DNA of 6,689 bases from Niveispirillum sp. (GCA_016463045.1 JAEMSB010000267.1:1-6689); one strand, 5' to 3'. Shown: positions 1 through 5,224, counted from the stretch's first letter. Program-made: numbers and translations. The notes: generated by a model from the sequence alone, not told the origin.

Positions 1-786
1 GCTCTGGCCCGGTCCGCTCAGGATATGCGCGACAGCGCCGAGGGTCTGACCGGTGCCGCCAAGGCCGCCGCGACTCAGGCCGCAGAGGTGGCCAGCGCAT
101 CGGATGAAAGTGCGGCTGGCGTGCAGAGCGTGGCCGCCGCCACGGAGGAGATCAATGCCTCCATCGCGGAGATCGCGCGGCAGGTCGTGGAGGCCAATAA
201 TGTCGCCCGGGCCGCCGTGGAGGATGCGGGTGAGACGAGCCGCACCATGGATGGCCTGCAGGGTGCCGCTGGCCGTATTTCCGAAGTGGTCGGCCTGATC
301 CAGGGTATCGCGGCGCAGACCAACCTTCTGGCGCTCAACGCCACCATTGAGGCGGCGCGGGCGGGTGAGGCGGGCAAGGGCTTTGCCGTCGTCGCGTCGG
401 AGGTGAAGGCCCTGGCCATGCAGACGGGCAAGGCGACGGAGGACATCACCTCGCAGGTGTCGAGTATCCAGCGGGAGACGGGGGCCGCCGTGATCGCCAT
501 CGCCCGCATCGCCAACACCATCGACAAGATCGGGGAGATCACGACGGCGCTGGCCGCCGCTATCGAGGAACAGCAGGCAAGCACCAATGAGATCGCCCGC
601 ACCGTGCAGGATGTCGCCAACGGCACCCAGGCCGTCTGCGATGCGGTGCAGGGGGTCAGTCAGGCGGCGGCCAATACCGGCGGTGCGGCAGCCACCGTGC
701 ATGGCACCGCATCTGACGTGACCCGTCAGTCAGTGGTGCTGAACACCGAGGTCGACCGCTTCGTGAAGACCATCATCGCCGCCTGA
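1..786 (+). CDS. Methyl-accepting chemotaxis protein, C-terminal signalling domain (5' end outside window)
   Basis: The reading frame is open from base 1 to the TGA at 784-786, giving 261 visible codons, so the sensor, membrane and any HAMP segments lie upstream of the window. The visible part is an Ala/Glu/Gln-rich antiparallel coiled coil. Its centre (about nt 307-420) carries the near-invariant hairpin tip that contacts CheA and CheW, with the motifs QTNLLALNATIEAARAGE, GKGFAVVASEVKALA and a following T-x-x-I. Glu-Glu pairs in ATEEINASI (N-terminal helix bundle) and AAIEEQQAS (C-terminal bundle) look like CheR/CheB adaptation sites; this is inferred from the family pattern. The protein ends in DRFVKTIIAA with no NWETF-type pentapeptide, so CheR/CheB tethering through such a tail is not expected. 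The ligand cannot be predicted without the N-terminus. The gene converges on ggt and a perfect hairpin follows 9 bases after the stop. The family call is very secure. Confidence 0.95.
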   Translation, partial: ALARSAQDMRDSAEGLTGAAKAAATQAAEVASASDESAAGVQSVAAATEEINASIAEIARQVVEANNVARAAVEDAGETSRTMDGLQGAAGRISEVVGLIQGIAAQTNLLALNATIEAARAGEAGKGFAVVASEVKALAMQTGKATEDITSQVSSIQRETGAAVIAIARIANTIDKIGEITTALAAAIEEQQASTNEIARTVQDVANGTQAVCDAVQGVSQAAANTGGAAATVHGTASDVTRQSVVLNTEVDRFVKTIIAA

Positions 787-795
787 TAATGTTCA

Positions 796-824
796 TCCAA
801 GGGGCATGTTCCATGCCCCTTGGA
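796..824 (+). terminator. Perfect 13-bp hairpin behind the chemoreceptor gene
   Basis: The arm TCCAAGGGGCATG (796-808) and its exact reverse complement (812-824) enclose the three-base loop TTC, starting 9 bases after the chemoreceptor stop codon. Position and stability fit a transcription terminator or an mRNA 3'-end stabiliser. No T-run follows on either strand, so classical intrinsic termination is uncertain. It closely resembles the hairpin at 915-941 behind ggt. Confidence 0.6.
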
Positions 825-902
825 GGCCGTCGACCGGCGGCCCGCGCGCCCATATGCGTGTGAAGCCCAAGCCGCCGGACGGCGGCGCCCGGCGCCTGAG
901 GG

Positions 903-941
903 AAAATGCAAAGCCCAAGAGCCATGGGACATGGCTCTTGG
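903..941 (-). terminator. Terminator hairpin of ggt
   Basis: On the minus strand a perfect 12-bp stem, CCAAGAGCCATG with its reverse complement (930-941 and 915-926) around the three-base loop TCC, begins 2 bases after the ggt stop codon. It is followed by the T-rich stretch GCTTTGCATTTTCC (to 901). The position directly behind the stop plus stem and T-rich tail support a Rho-independent terminator, with a poorer T-tract than the classical one. Confidence 0.7.
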
Positions 942-943
942 TG

Positions 944-2710
944 TCAGTCCCCCGCTGCGATACCGTCGCGGCGGGGGTCGGCGCCGCCCTGAATGCCGGC
1001 TGGGGTGACGCGGATGATGTGGATGCCGCTATTGACATTGTCCCGCTTCACCTGATGGCCCATGGCCGTCAGCGCGCTGGCCAGATTGTCGGCGGCGGGC
1101 ACCGATTCGATCTGCGTGGCGCCATTGCGGTTCAGCAGGATGGGCAGGTTGACGGCGGCCTGTGGGTCCATATCCCAGTCCAGCATGGCCACCAGCGCTT
1201 CGGCCACATAGCCGATGATGGCGGTGCCGCCGGGGGAGCCGACGGCCAGAACGGGATTGCCCTTCTGATCGAACACCACCGTCGGCGCCATTGAGGAACG
1301 CGGGCGCTTGCCCGGCCCCGGCGCATTGGCCACGGGCTTTGCGTCCTTGGTGGGGACGAAGGTGAAATCCGTCATCTGGTTGTTCAAGACGAAGCCACCG
1401 GCGATCAGGCCGGAACCGAAGGCGAACTCCACCGAACTGGTCATCGACACCATGCGCCCCTCATCGTCGATGATGGAGAAATGCGTGGTGGAGGGGATGT
1501 CGGGCCCATCGGCGGCGGGGAACAGGGCACCGGTGCGGAAGGGTGGCTCGCCCGGTGGCACGGGGCCTGTGGCGGCGCGGGCGGGGTCGATCCCGGCGGC
1601 GCGGCTGGCGATATAGCCACCATCAATCAGGCCACGGGTGGGCACCGGTACCTTGTCCGGGTCGCCCACATGCGCCTCCCGGTCGGCATGGGCGCGGCGG
1701 CTGGCCTCCATCAACAAGTGCCAGGCCTTGGGGTCATCCTTGCCCATGGCGCGCAGGTCATATTGCGACAGCATGCCCAAGATCTGCAAAATCGCCACAC
1801 CGCCCGCCGATGGCGGGGCCATGCCGCAGACCTTCCAGACGCGGTAGGGCATGCAGATGCCGTCACGTTCCACGGCCTTGTAATTGGCCATGTCCTCCAG
1901 GGTCAGGACGGGCGTGCCGCTGTCGCCGGCGGCCTGTTGCAGGCGGCTGACAATGGCCTTGGCGATGGGACCGCGATAGAAGGCGTCAGGGCCGGCAGCT
2001 GCGATCAGACGCAGGCTGACGGCCTGTTCAGGCATGGGAATATGCTCACCCAGGGCCGGCGGGCGCCCGCCCTCGCGATAATAGACGCGCTGCAAGTCAG
2101 GTGCCTTGCCCAGCATGCGCTGCCATTCGGTCAGCACACCGACCATGCGTGGCCAGGCGGGCACCCCGGCATCGGCCAGATCAATGGCGGGCTTGAACAG
2201 GCTGTTCCAGGGCAGCTTGCCATGGGCGGCATGGGCCTGGGCCAGCATGGCAACGACACCCGGCACACCCACGGCGCGGCCCTGGGGCAGGGTGTCCAGG
2301 AACGGCATGGGCTTGCCGTCGGTCCCGATGAAAAGGTTGGGCGTTACGGCGGCACCCGCGACCTCCCGCCCGTCATAGGTGGTGAGTTTGCCGCCCGGTT
2401 CGGCCAGCAGCATGAAGGCGCCACCCGCCATGCCCGATGATTGCGGTTCGGCCAGACCCAGCACCGCCTGTACGGCCACCGCCGCATCCACGGCGGTACC
2501 GCCCTGCCGCAAAATCTCCAGCCCCGCCTGCACCGCCAGCGGATTGGCGGCCACCACCATGTGGCGCTTTGCGGTGACCAGTTCCTTGATCTTCGCGGCG
2601 GAGGCCGGTTCCGGCGCCTGCTGGGCCAGGGCAACGGGGGCCGTCAGGCACAGGGTCAGCAGACCCGTAACCAAACGGCGGGTGAACAGCGGGAGATGTC
2701 TGGATCGCAT
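944..2710 (-). CDS. ggt: Gamma-glutamyltransferase, exported proenzyme
   Basis: This 588-residue N-terminal-nucleophile hydrolase would cleave gamma-glutamyl bonds, chiefly of glutathione, by hydrolysis or transfer to amino acids or peptides. Residues 1-29 form a Sec-type signal peptide (basic start, hydrophobic 13-28, ALA cleavage site before Q30), so it should act in the periplasm. Family motifs follow in order: R115 in DGRE (glutamate binding), MAPPSAGG at 297-304, and the autocleavage site PS/TTH with nucleophile T408. Downstream are NNQMTDF (Q445, D448), RPRSSM (S472, S473) and SPGG at 492-495. Cleavage would give a mature large chain of about 378 residues and a small chain of 181. Length is normal for the family. 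At positions matching E. coli T409 and N411 it has S426 and E428, and the lid-loop region is about 5 residues shorter, so substrate preference may differ. ATG 2710 is chosen because the signal peptide starts there; the ribosome site is weak (GGA about 7 bases upstream). The gene is monocistronic and converges on the chemoreceptor gene. Confidence 0.95.
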   Translation of the reverse strand: MRSRHLPLFTRRLVTGLLTLCLTAPVALAQQAPEPASAAKIKELVTAKRHMVVAANPLAVQAGLEILRQGGTAVDAAVAVQAVLGLAEPQSSGMAGGAFMLLAEPGGKLTTYDGREVAGAAVTPNLFIGTDGKPMPFLDTLPQGRAVGVPGVVAMLAQAHAAHGKLPWNSLFKPAIDLADAGVPAWPRMVGVLTEWQRMLGKAPDLQRVYYREGGRPPALGEHIPMPEQAVSLRLIAAAGPDAFYRGPIAKAIVSRLQQAAGDSGTPVLTLEDMANYKAVERDGICMPYRVWKVCGMAPPSAGGVAILQILGMLSQYDLRAMGKDDPKAWHLLMEASRRAHADREAHVGDPDKVPVPTRGLIDGGYIASRAAGIDPARAATGPVPPGEPPFRTGALFPAADGPDIPSTTHFSIIDDEGRMVSMTSSVEFAFGSGLIAGGFVLNNQMTDFTFVPTKDAKPVANAPGPGKRPRSSMAPTVVFDQKGNPVLAVGSPGGTAIIGYVAEALVAMLDWDMDPQAAVNLPILLNRNGATQIESVPAADNLASALTAMGHQVKRDNVNSGIHIIRVTPAGIQGGADPRRDGIAAGD

Positions 2711-2859
2711 GTGCCTGTCCGGGGCCAGTTTTTTACATGGTCACCCGGTGGAATAGGCGATGGCAAGGGCTTAAACCAGGGGCTGGAATTTTTGAGCGCT
2801 GGTATGGCGGCCATTGCCGCCAAGGGGGAGGCGAAGCGCCATCGACCCCAGAATCGGAA

Positions 2860-2878
2860 GCGGGCCTTAAAGGCCCGC
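2860..2878. repeat. GC-rich hairpin in the ggt leader region
   Basis: The arms GCGGGCCT (2860-2867) and AGGCCCGC (2871-2878) are exact reverse complements around the loop TAA. On the plus strand CCGATATTTT follows, which resembles a terminator tail, but no plus-strand gene ends nearby. On the minus strand the hairpin would lie at the very 5' end of a ggt transcript started from the candidate promoter at 2884-2912, where it could protect the mRNA. Both roles are inference. Confidence 0.45.
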
Positions 2879-2883
2879 CCGAT

Positions 2884-2912
2884 ATTTTAAGAGTGTATTT
2901 CCGGTGACCGGA
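2884..2912 (-). promoter_or_regulatory. Candidate ggt promoter
   Basis: On the minus strand TAAAAT (2889-2884) matches the -10 consensus at five of six bases and lies about 175 bases upstream of the ggt start. The expected -35 position (2912-2907) lacks a TTGACA-like box but falls inside the palindrome at 2898-2914. That layout would fit a regulator-dependent promoter. This rests on a single box and is only a suggestion. Confidence 0.25.
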
Positions 2913-2914
2913 AA
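2898..2914. promoter_or_regulatory. Operator-like palindrome upstream of ggt
   Basis: TTTCCGGTGACCGGAAA is an exact 8-bp inverted repeat around one central base. Its centre lies about 196 bases upstream of the ggt start. The compact symmetry is typical of a dimeric regulator site rather than an RNA hairpin, which could not close over a one-base loop. No specific regulator is recognised. Confidence 0.4.
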
Positions 2915-2993
2915 CTTCAGTTTCTTAGATACCGGCGCCGCATCGGTGGCTTGGGCGCTACGCAGCACATGCCTTACGGCGGTCGCCGCCGCT

Positions 2994-3025
2994 AGAGCTG
3001 TTTCTGGTCAAACGAATACAGCTCT
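2994..3025. repeat. Imperfect inverted repeat resembling a dispersed intergenic palindrome
   Basis: AGAGCTGT (2994-3001) and ACAGCTCT (3018-3025) are exact reverse complements. Allowing one bulged T (3017), the stem extends by TTC/GAA to 11 bp around a nine-base loop, 3005-3013. The outer AGAGC...GCTCT ends preceded by CT recall small palindromic units scattered between genes in many alphaproteobacteria. Only one copy is present here, so membership in such a family is inferred from memory of the pattern. Confidence 0.4.
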
Positions 3026-3102
3026 CGACGGGCGGTCCTTCAAACGTACTTCGAGTTCGAGCCGAAAGCAGAAAACGAACTAACGGGAAAGTACTGAAAT
3101 GT

Positions 3103-3143
3103 AAAAAAAGGCCGGCAACGCCGCCCTTCTGGGCAGCGCTGCC
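3103..3143 (-). terminator. Rho-independent terminator of the cold-shock gene
   Basis: On the minus strand a 13-bp stem (3143-3131 with 3126-3114, two G-U pairs) closes on the four-base loop AGAA. It is followed by GGCC and a run of seven T (3109-3103). It lies about 50 bases after the stop codon of the cold-shock gene and is a textbook intrinsic terminator, so that transcript should not run on into ggt. Confidence 0.9.
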
Positions 3144-3158
3144 AAACCTTCAACCACG

Positions 3159-3174
3159 TGACGCAAGAGCGTCA
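3159..3174 (-). other. Small 3'-UTR hairpin of the cold-shock transcript
   Basis: TGACGC (3159-3164) and GCGTCA (3169-3174) form a 6-bp stem with a four-base loop. It sits between the cold-shock stop codon and the main terminator, so it would lie in the 3' untranslated part of that mRNA. A further short stem (3184-3189 with 3193-3198) overlaps the stop codon itself. Function is unknown and either may be incidental. Confidence 0.35.
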
Positions 3175-3194
3175 GGTCAAACGCTGATCAGAGA

Positions 3195-3818
3195 TCAGAG
3201 GATCTCGACGCGGTTGGCCTGCGGGCCCTTCTGGCCCATGCTGGTCTGCAGACGCACGCGCTGTTCCGGGGTCAGCGAACGGACGCCCGAACGCTCCAGA
3301 GCGGTGATGTGGACGAACACGTCCTTCCCACCGCCATCCGGCGTCACGAAACCAAAGCCCTTGTCGGCGCTGAAGAACTTGACCACGCCCTCGATCGTTT
3401 CCGACGGGCCGTTGTCGAAGCTGCGGGCAACGCGCGGCGGGCGCGGGCTGTCGCCGTAACGGTCGCCGCCGAAGCGGTCGCCGCCGCCAAAGCGATCACC
3501 GCCGCCACCAAAGCGGTCGCCGCCGCCCGGGCCACCCGGACCACGACGGGCCGGCTGAGCCGTCGACGTATCGACGCTGTGGATCGAAGCGACCTGCGGA
3601 CCCTTCTGACCCTGCGACAGATCGCAGACGATGGTCGTGCCATCGGCCAGAGCGTCATGACCAACGGCCTGGACGACCGAGGCATGCAGGAAGGCATCGG
3701 GCGACCCATCGGACAGGGTCACGAAGCCGAAGCCCTTCGTGGGGTTGTACCATTTGACCGTGGCGGTGACGCTCCGGCGGGTGATCTGCGGGCTCTGCGG
3801 AGAACGGCGCTCGTACAT
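3195..3818 (-). CDS. Double cold-shock-domain protein with glycine-rich linker
   Basis: This 207-residue cytoplasmic nucleic-acid-binding protein has two cold-shock (OB-fold) domains, known to bind single-stranded RNA and DNA and melt RNA structure. Domain 1 is about residues 16-83, with RNP1 KGFGFV (28-33) and RNP2-like DAFLH (41-45). Domain 2 is about 141-207, with KGFGFV (153-158) and DVFVH (166-170). A disordered Pro/Gly/Arg-rich linker (84-139) holds DRFGG repeats. Two-domain cold-shock proteins are common in alphaproteobacteria, where single-domain ones are about 70 residues; a glycine-rich segment between the domains is less usual. ATG 3818 is the first start after an in-frame stop near 3853, though no clear ribosome site precedes it, which may mean the leader controls translation. 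The gene has its own terminator and is divergent from the methyltransferase gene. Domain identity is certain; cold induction is not shown by the sequence. Confidence 0.93.
   Translation of the reverse strand: MYERRSPQSPQITRRSVTATVKWYNPTKGFGFVTLSDGSPDAFLHASVVQAVGHDALADGTTIVCDLSQGQKGPQVASIHSVDTSTAQPARRGPGGPGGGDRFGGGGDRFGGGDRFGGDRYGDSPRPPRVARSFDNGPSETIEGVVKFFSADKGFGFVTPDGGGKDVFVHITALERSGVRSLTPEQRVRLQTSMGQKGPQANRVEIL
3453..3527 (-). repeat. In-frame DRFGG coding repeat in the linker
   Basis: Residues 98-122 of the cold-shock protein repeat the unit G-G-(G)-D-R-F-G-G: D101-R-F, D108-R-F, D114-R-F and a degenerate D119-R-Y. At the DNA level the plus strand shows recurring GCGGTCGCCGCC-like blocks. 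This points to slipped-strand or unequal expansion, and copy number may vary between strains. Confidence 0.85.
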
Positions 3819-3841
3819 GTGGTCTCGAACTCGACTGTCAT

Positions 3842-3956
3842 AGTGTAGGGAACTTCACCGGGAAACCGGCTGCAAGGACAGTACACGGTTCAGCACCGCG
3901 CGGAAAGTACATCCGCGTGGGCCGGTCCAGCAGCCATCCCATCAAGACCCTACACT
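3842..3956 (-). promoter_or_regulatory. Possible structured 5' leader of the cold-shock mRNA
   Basis: Read on the minus strand, three nested pairings fit together. An outer 9-bp stem AGTGTAGGG/CCCTACACT joins 3956-3948 with 3850-3842. A middle 8-bp stem GGACCGGC/GCCGGTTT, with two G-U pairs, joins 3928-3921 with 3870-3863. An inner hairpin CGCGGA/TCCGCG joins 3917-3912 with 3904-3899. The structure ends about 24 bases before the start codon. Long folded leaders that respond to temperature are known for cspA-type mRNAs. No promoter was identified, so transcription of this stretch is assumed, and a 9-bp match alone could be chance. Confidence 0.35.
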
Positions 3957-4079
3957 GGATATTGGTCGGATGCACTATCAAAGCCGTCGATTGTTACCGA
4001 ATGATAGCAGGGCTGGCGGCCCGCCCACGCAAGGACCGCATGGCCCGATTGCGGTGTTTGATGCGCAATGCGCGCTGCT

Positions 4080-4102
4080 TTTTCCATGTCTGGCATGGGA
4101 AA
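4080..4102. repeat. Hairpin with AT-rich stem base upstream of the methyltransferase gene
   Basis: TTTTCCATG (4080-4088) pairs with CATGGGAAA (4094-4102) through nine pairs including one G-T wobble, around the loop TCTGG. No gene ends here and no T-run follows on either strand, so a terminator role is not supported. It may belong to a leader RNA or be a protein site. Confidence 0.3.
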
Positions 4103-4115
4103 TACCAGGGCTAGT

Positions 4116-4137
4116 GCCCGTTCTTCTATTGACGGGC
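4116..4137. repeat. Inverted repeat GCCCGT / ACGGGC
   Basis: GCCCGT (4116-4121) and ACGGGC (4132-4137) are exact reverse complements around ten bases. The right arm overlaps the candidate -35 box TTGACG (4129-4134) of the methyltransferase gene, so it could be an operator there. Six base pairs is close to what chance gives. Confidence 0.25.
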
Positions 4138-4156
4138 TATTAGAGCGGCATATTTC
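4129..4156 (+). promoter_or_regulatory. Weak candidate promoter for the methyltransferase gene
   Basis: TTGACG (4129-4134) matches the -35 consensus at five of six bases. After 16 bases, TATTTC (4151-4156) matches -10 at only three of six. It lies about 73 bases ahead of the start codon, and a short hairpin (4160-4176) would sit at the start of the transcript. Confidence 0.35.
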
Positions 4157-4159
4157 GGC

Positions 4160-4176
4160 TTGCACATTCCGTGCAA
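4160..4176. repeat. Hairpin or operator TTGCAC / GTGCAA
   Basis: TTGCAC (4160-4165) and GTGCAA (4171-4176) are exact reverse complements separated by ATTCC. The site lies between the candidate -10 box and the methyltransferase ribosome site. It could be a regulator-binding palindrome or a 5'-leader hairpin. Confidence 0.35.
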
Positions 4177-4211
4177 CAGCCCCTGCCAAGACTGTTTCCC
4201 CTGAAACGCAT

Positions 4212-4218
4212 AAGAGGT
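4212..4218 (+). promoter_or_regulatory. Ribosome binding site that fixes a GTG start
   Basis: AAGAGGT lies 10 bases before the GTG at 4229. The alternative ATG at 4262 has no comparable Shine-Dalgarno sequence. An in-frame TAA at 4211-4213 rules out any earlier start, so GTG 4229 is preferred. Confidence 0.7.
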
Positions 4219-4228
4219 AATCTCCCTT

Positions 4229-5221
4229 GTGTCGCAACAGGCAAGCCACCCTAACGGACGCATGGCCGCTACCCGCAGCACCGAAGACGAAACGGTTGCC
4301 CCCACGCTGAAGGATCGATTCCTGGCGTGGTGGGAGGGCCATGACGTTCAGCGCCGTCGGCGTGAGGCTGCGGAGGAAGCTGCGGCCGCCGGGGCGGGTG
4401 CCGGTTCCCTGCAGGCCGGCGACGGCAAGCATATGAACCGCAAGGGCAAGCCGCTGTGGACCGCCACCCGTATTGAGGTGGTGGAGAAGATCTGGGGGCC
4501 CGGCTTCTCCTCTCCCGGTGGGGATGAGTTCATTCCGACCATCGTGAAGCCGCTGGGCCTGAACCCGGCCATGAGCGTGCTGGATATCGGTGCCGGCCTG
4601 GGTGGTGCCACGCGTGCGATGGCCAAGCAATATGGCACCTGGGTCACCGGCCTGGAAGGCAATCCCGTTCTGGCCGAGGCCGGGATGTTCCGGTCACAGA
4701 AGTCCGGCTTGGCCCGGCAATCGCCGGTCATGTCCACGGATTTGGAGAATTTCACCTGGACCAAACGGGTGGATGCCATCTTCTCCAAAGAGACTTTTTA
4801 CATGATTCGCAACAAGGACAGGCTGATCGACAGTATCGAGGCCATCCTGAAGCCGCGCGGACAGTTGCTGTTTACCGATTATGTGATCGATCCCGGCCAC
4901 GCGCGGGGTCGGGATTTTGACGGCTGGATCCATGCAGAGCCGGTGGAGCCTGCCCCCTGGACCGTGGAGCAATATGCGGGCGCGCTGGCGCAGCGGAACC
5001 TGGACATCCGCATCACCGAGGATAACACCGAAACGCACCGCGCCCTGATTCTGACGGCTATCCAGGAACTGGTGAAGCATCTGGAGACGGTCAGCATGGA
5101 TCACGATACCAAGCTGGCCGTGGTGGAGGAGGTGGAGATGTGGGCCCGGCGTGTGGCGGCCCTGTCTTCGGGGCTGCGTTACTACCGATTCTATGCCCTG
5201 AAGCCCGCCGAACTGACCTGA
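4229..5221 (+). CDS. Class I SAM-dependent methyltransferase, substrate unknown
   Basis: This is a 330-residue, probably cytoplasmic protein. The SAM-binding motif I is VLDIGAGLGG (117-126). E143 in VTGLEGNP fits the acidic residue that binds the ribose hydroxyls, and D171-L-E173 fits the adenine-side acidic motif. VDAIFSKETFYMI (181-193) and ILKPRGQLLFTDYV (206-219) match the later core strands of small-molecule methyltransferases, such as the N-methyltransferase and ubiquinone-type groups. No signal peptide or membrane segment is visible. The first 75 residues lie outside the fold: a WWEGHD segment (34-39), a basic run R42-R45, then an Ala/Gly/Glu stretch (46-60). The tail after about 245 is helical and charged, ending RYYRFYALKPAELT; it may form a substrate lid. 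GTG 4229 is chosen from the ribosome site. The gene stands alone, divergent from the cold-shock gene, with a terminator 4 bases after the stop. Neighbours give no clue to the substrate. Confidence 0.85.
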   Translation: MSQQASHPNGRMAATRSTEDETVAPTLKDRFLAWWEGHDVQRRRREAAEEAAAAGAGAGSLQAGDGKHMNRKGKPLWTATRIEVVEKIWGPGFSSPGGDEFIPTIVKPLGLNPAMSVLDIGAGLGGATRAMAKQYGTWVTGLEGNPVLAEAGMFRSQKSGLARQSPVMSTDLENFTWTKRVDAIFSKETFYMIRNKDRLIDSIEAILKPRGQLLFTDYVIDPGHARGRDFDGWIHAEPVEPAPWTVEQYAGALAQRNLDIRITEDNTETHRALILTAIQELVKHLETVSMDHDTKLAVVEEVEMWARRVAALSSGLRYYRFYALKPAELT

Positions 5222-5224
5222 TCG

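Larger units (their letters stand above)
2711..3194. other. Non-coding gap between ggt and the cold-shock gene
   Basis: These 484 bases separate two genes that both read leftward. No convincing coding sequence was found; the open frames here are short extensions of antisense frames over ggt. The gap holds the ggt upstream region (candidate promoter and palindrome near 2884-2914), a hairpin at 2860-2878, a dispersed-repeat-like inverted repeat at 2994-3025, and the 3' end of the cold-shock transcript with its terminator at 3103-3143. The rest (about 2715-2855 and 3030-3100) shows nothing recognisable. Confidence 0.7.
3819..4228. other. Divergent non-coding gap, cold-shock gene to methyltransferase gene
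   Basis: These 410 bases hold no convincing gene. A 65-codon plus-strand frame at 3917-4114 and the tail of a long minus-strand frame have no ribosome site and no recognisable protein character. The left part (3842-3956) could fold as the leader of the cold-shock mRNA. The right part carries three hairpins (4080-4102, 4116-4137, 4160-4176), a weak promoter (4129-4156) and the methyltransferase ribosome site. Much of 4000-4200 is less GC-rich than the flanking genes, as expected of regulatory DNA. Confidence 0.65.

Noticed and set aside
871..886. GC hairpin GCCGCC-GGAC-GGCGGC between the two terminators
   Set aside because: Short GC palindromes of this kind are common in such GC-rich DNA, and it has no tail or clear position relative to a gene.
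1481..2440. Long plus-strand open frame (319 codons) opposite ggt
   Set aside because: It is antisense to a clearly real gene with full family motifs. Its translation is Gly/His/Ala-rich with no domain, the usual shadow of GC-rich codon bias.
2804..2890. Possible 28-residue basic peptide starting MAAIAAKGEAKRHR before the hairpin at 2860
   Set aside because: There is no ribosome site, the hairpin lies inside it, and it is in frame with a longer antisense shadow frame.
3051..3834. Ten-base inverted repeat TCGAGTTCGA / TCGAACTCGA flanking the cold-shock gene
   Set aside because: Ten-base inverted matches at any distance are expected many times in a window this size. There is no other sign of a mobile element or target duplication.
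3917..4114. Plus-strand open frame of 65 codons in the divergent gap
   Set aside because: It starts on GTG without a Shine-Dalgarno sequence, uses codons unlike the neighbours and resembles nothing known. The hairpin at 4080-4102 overlaps its end but has no T-run.
3950..4630. Minus-strand open frame (226 codons) covering part of the methyltransferase gene and the gap before it
   Set aside because: Half is a shadow of the methyltransferase. The remainder shows no recognisable protein character, and no ribosome site was found.
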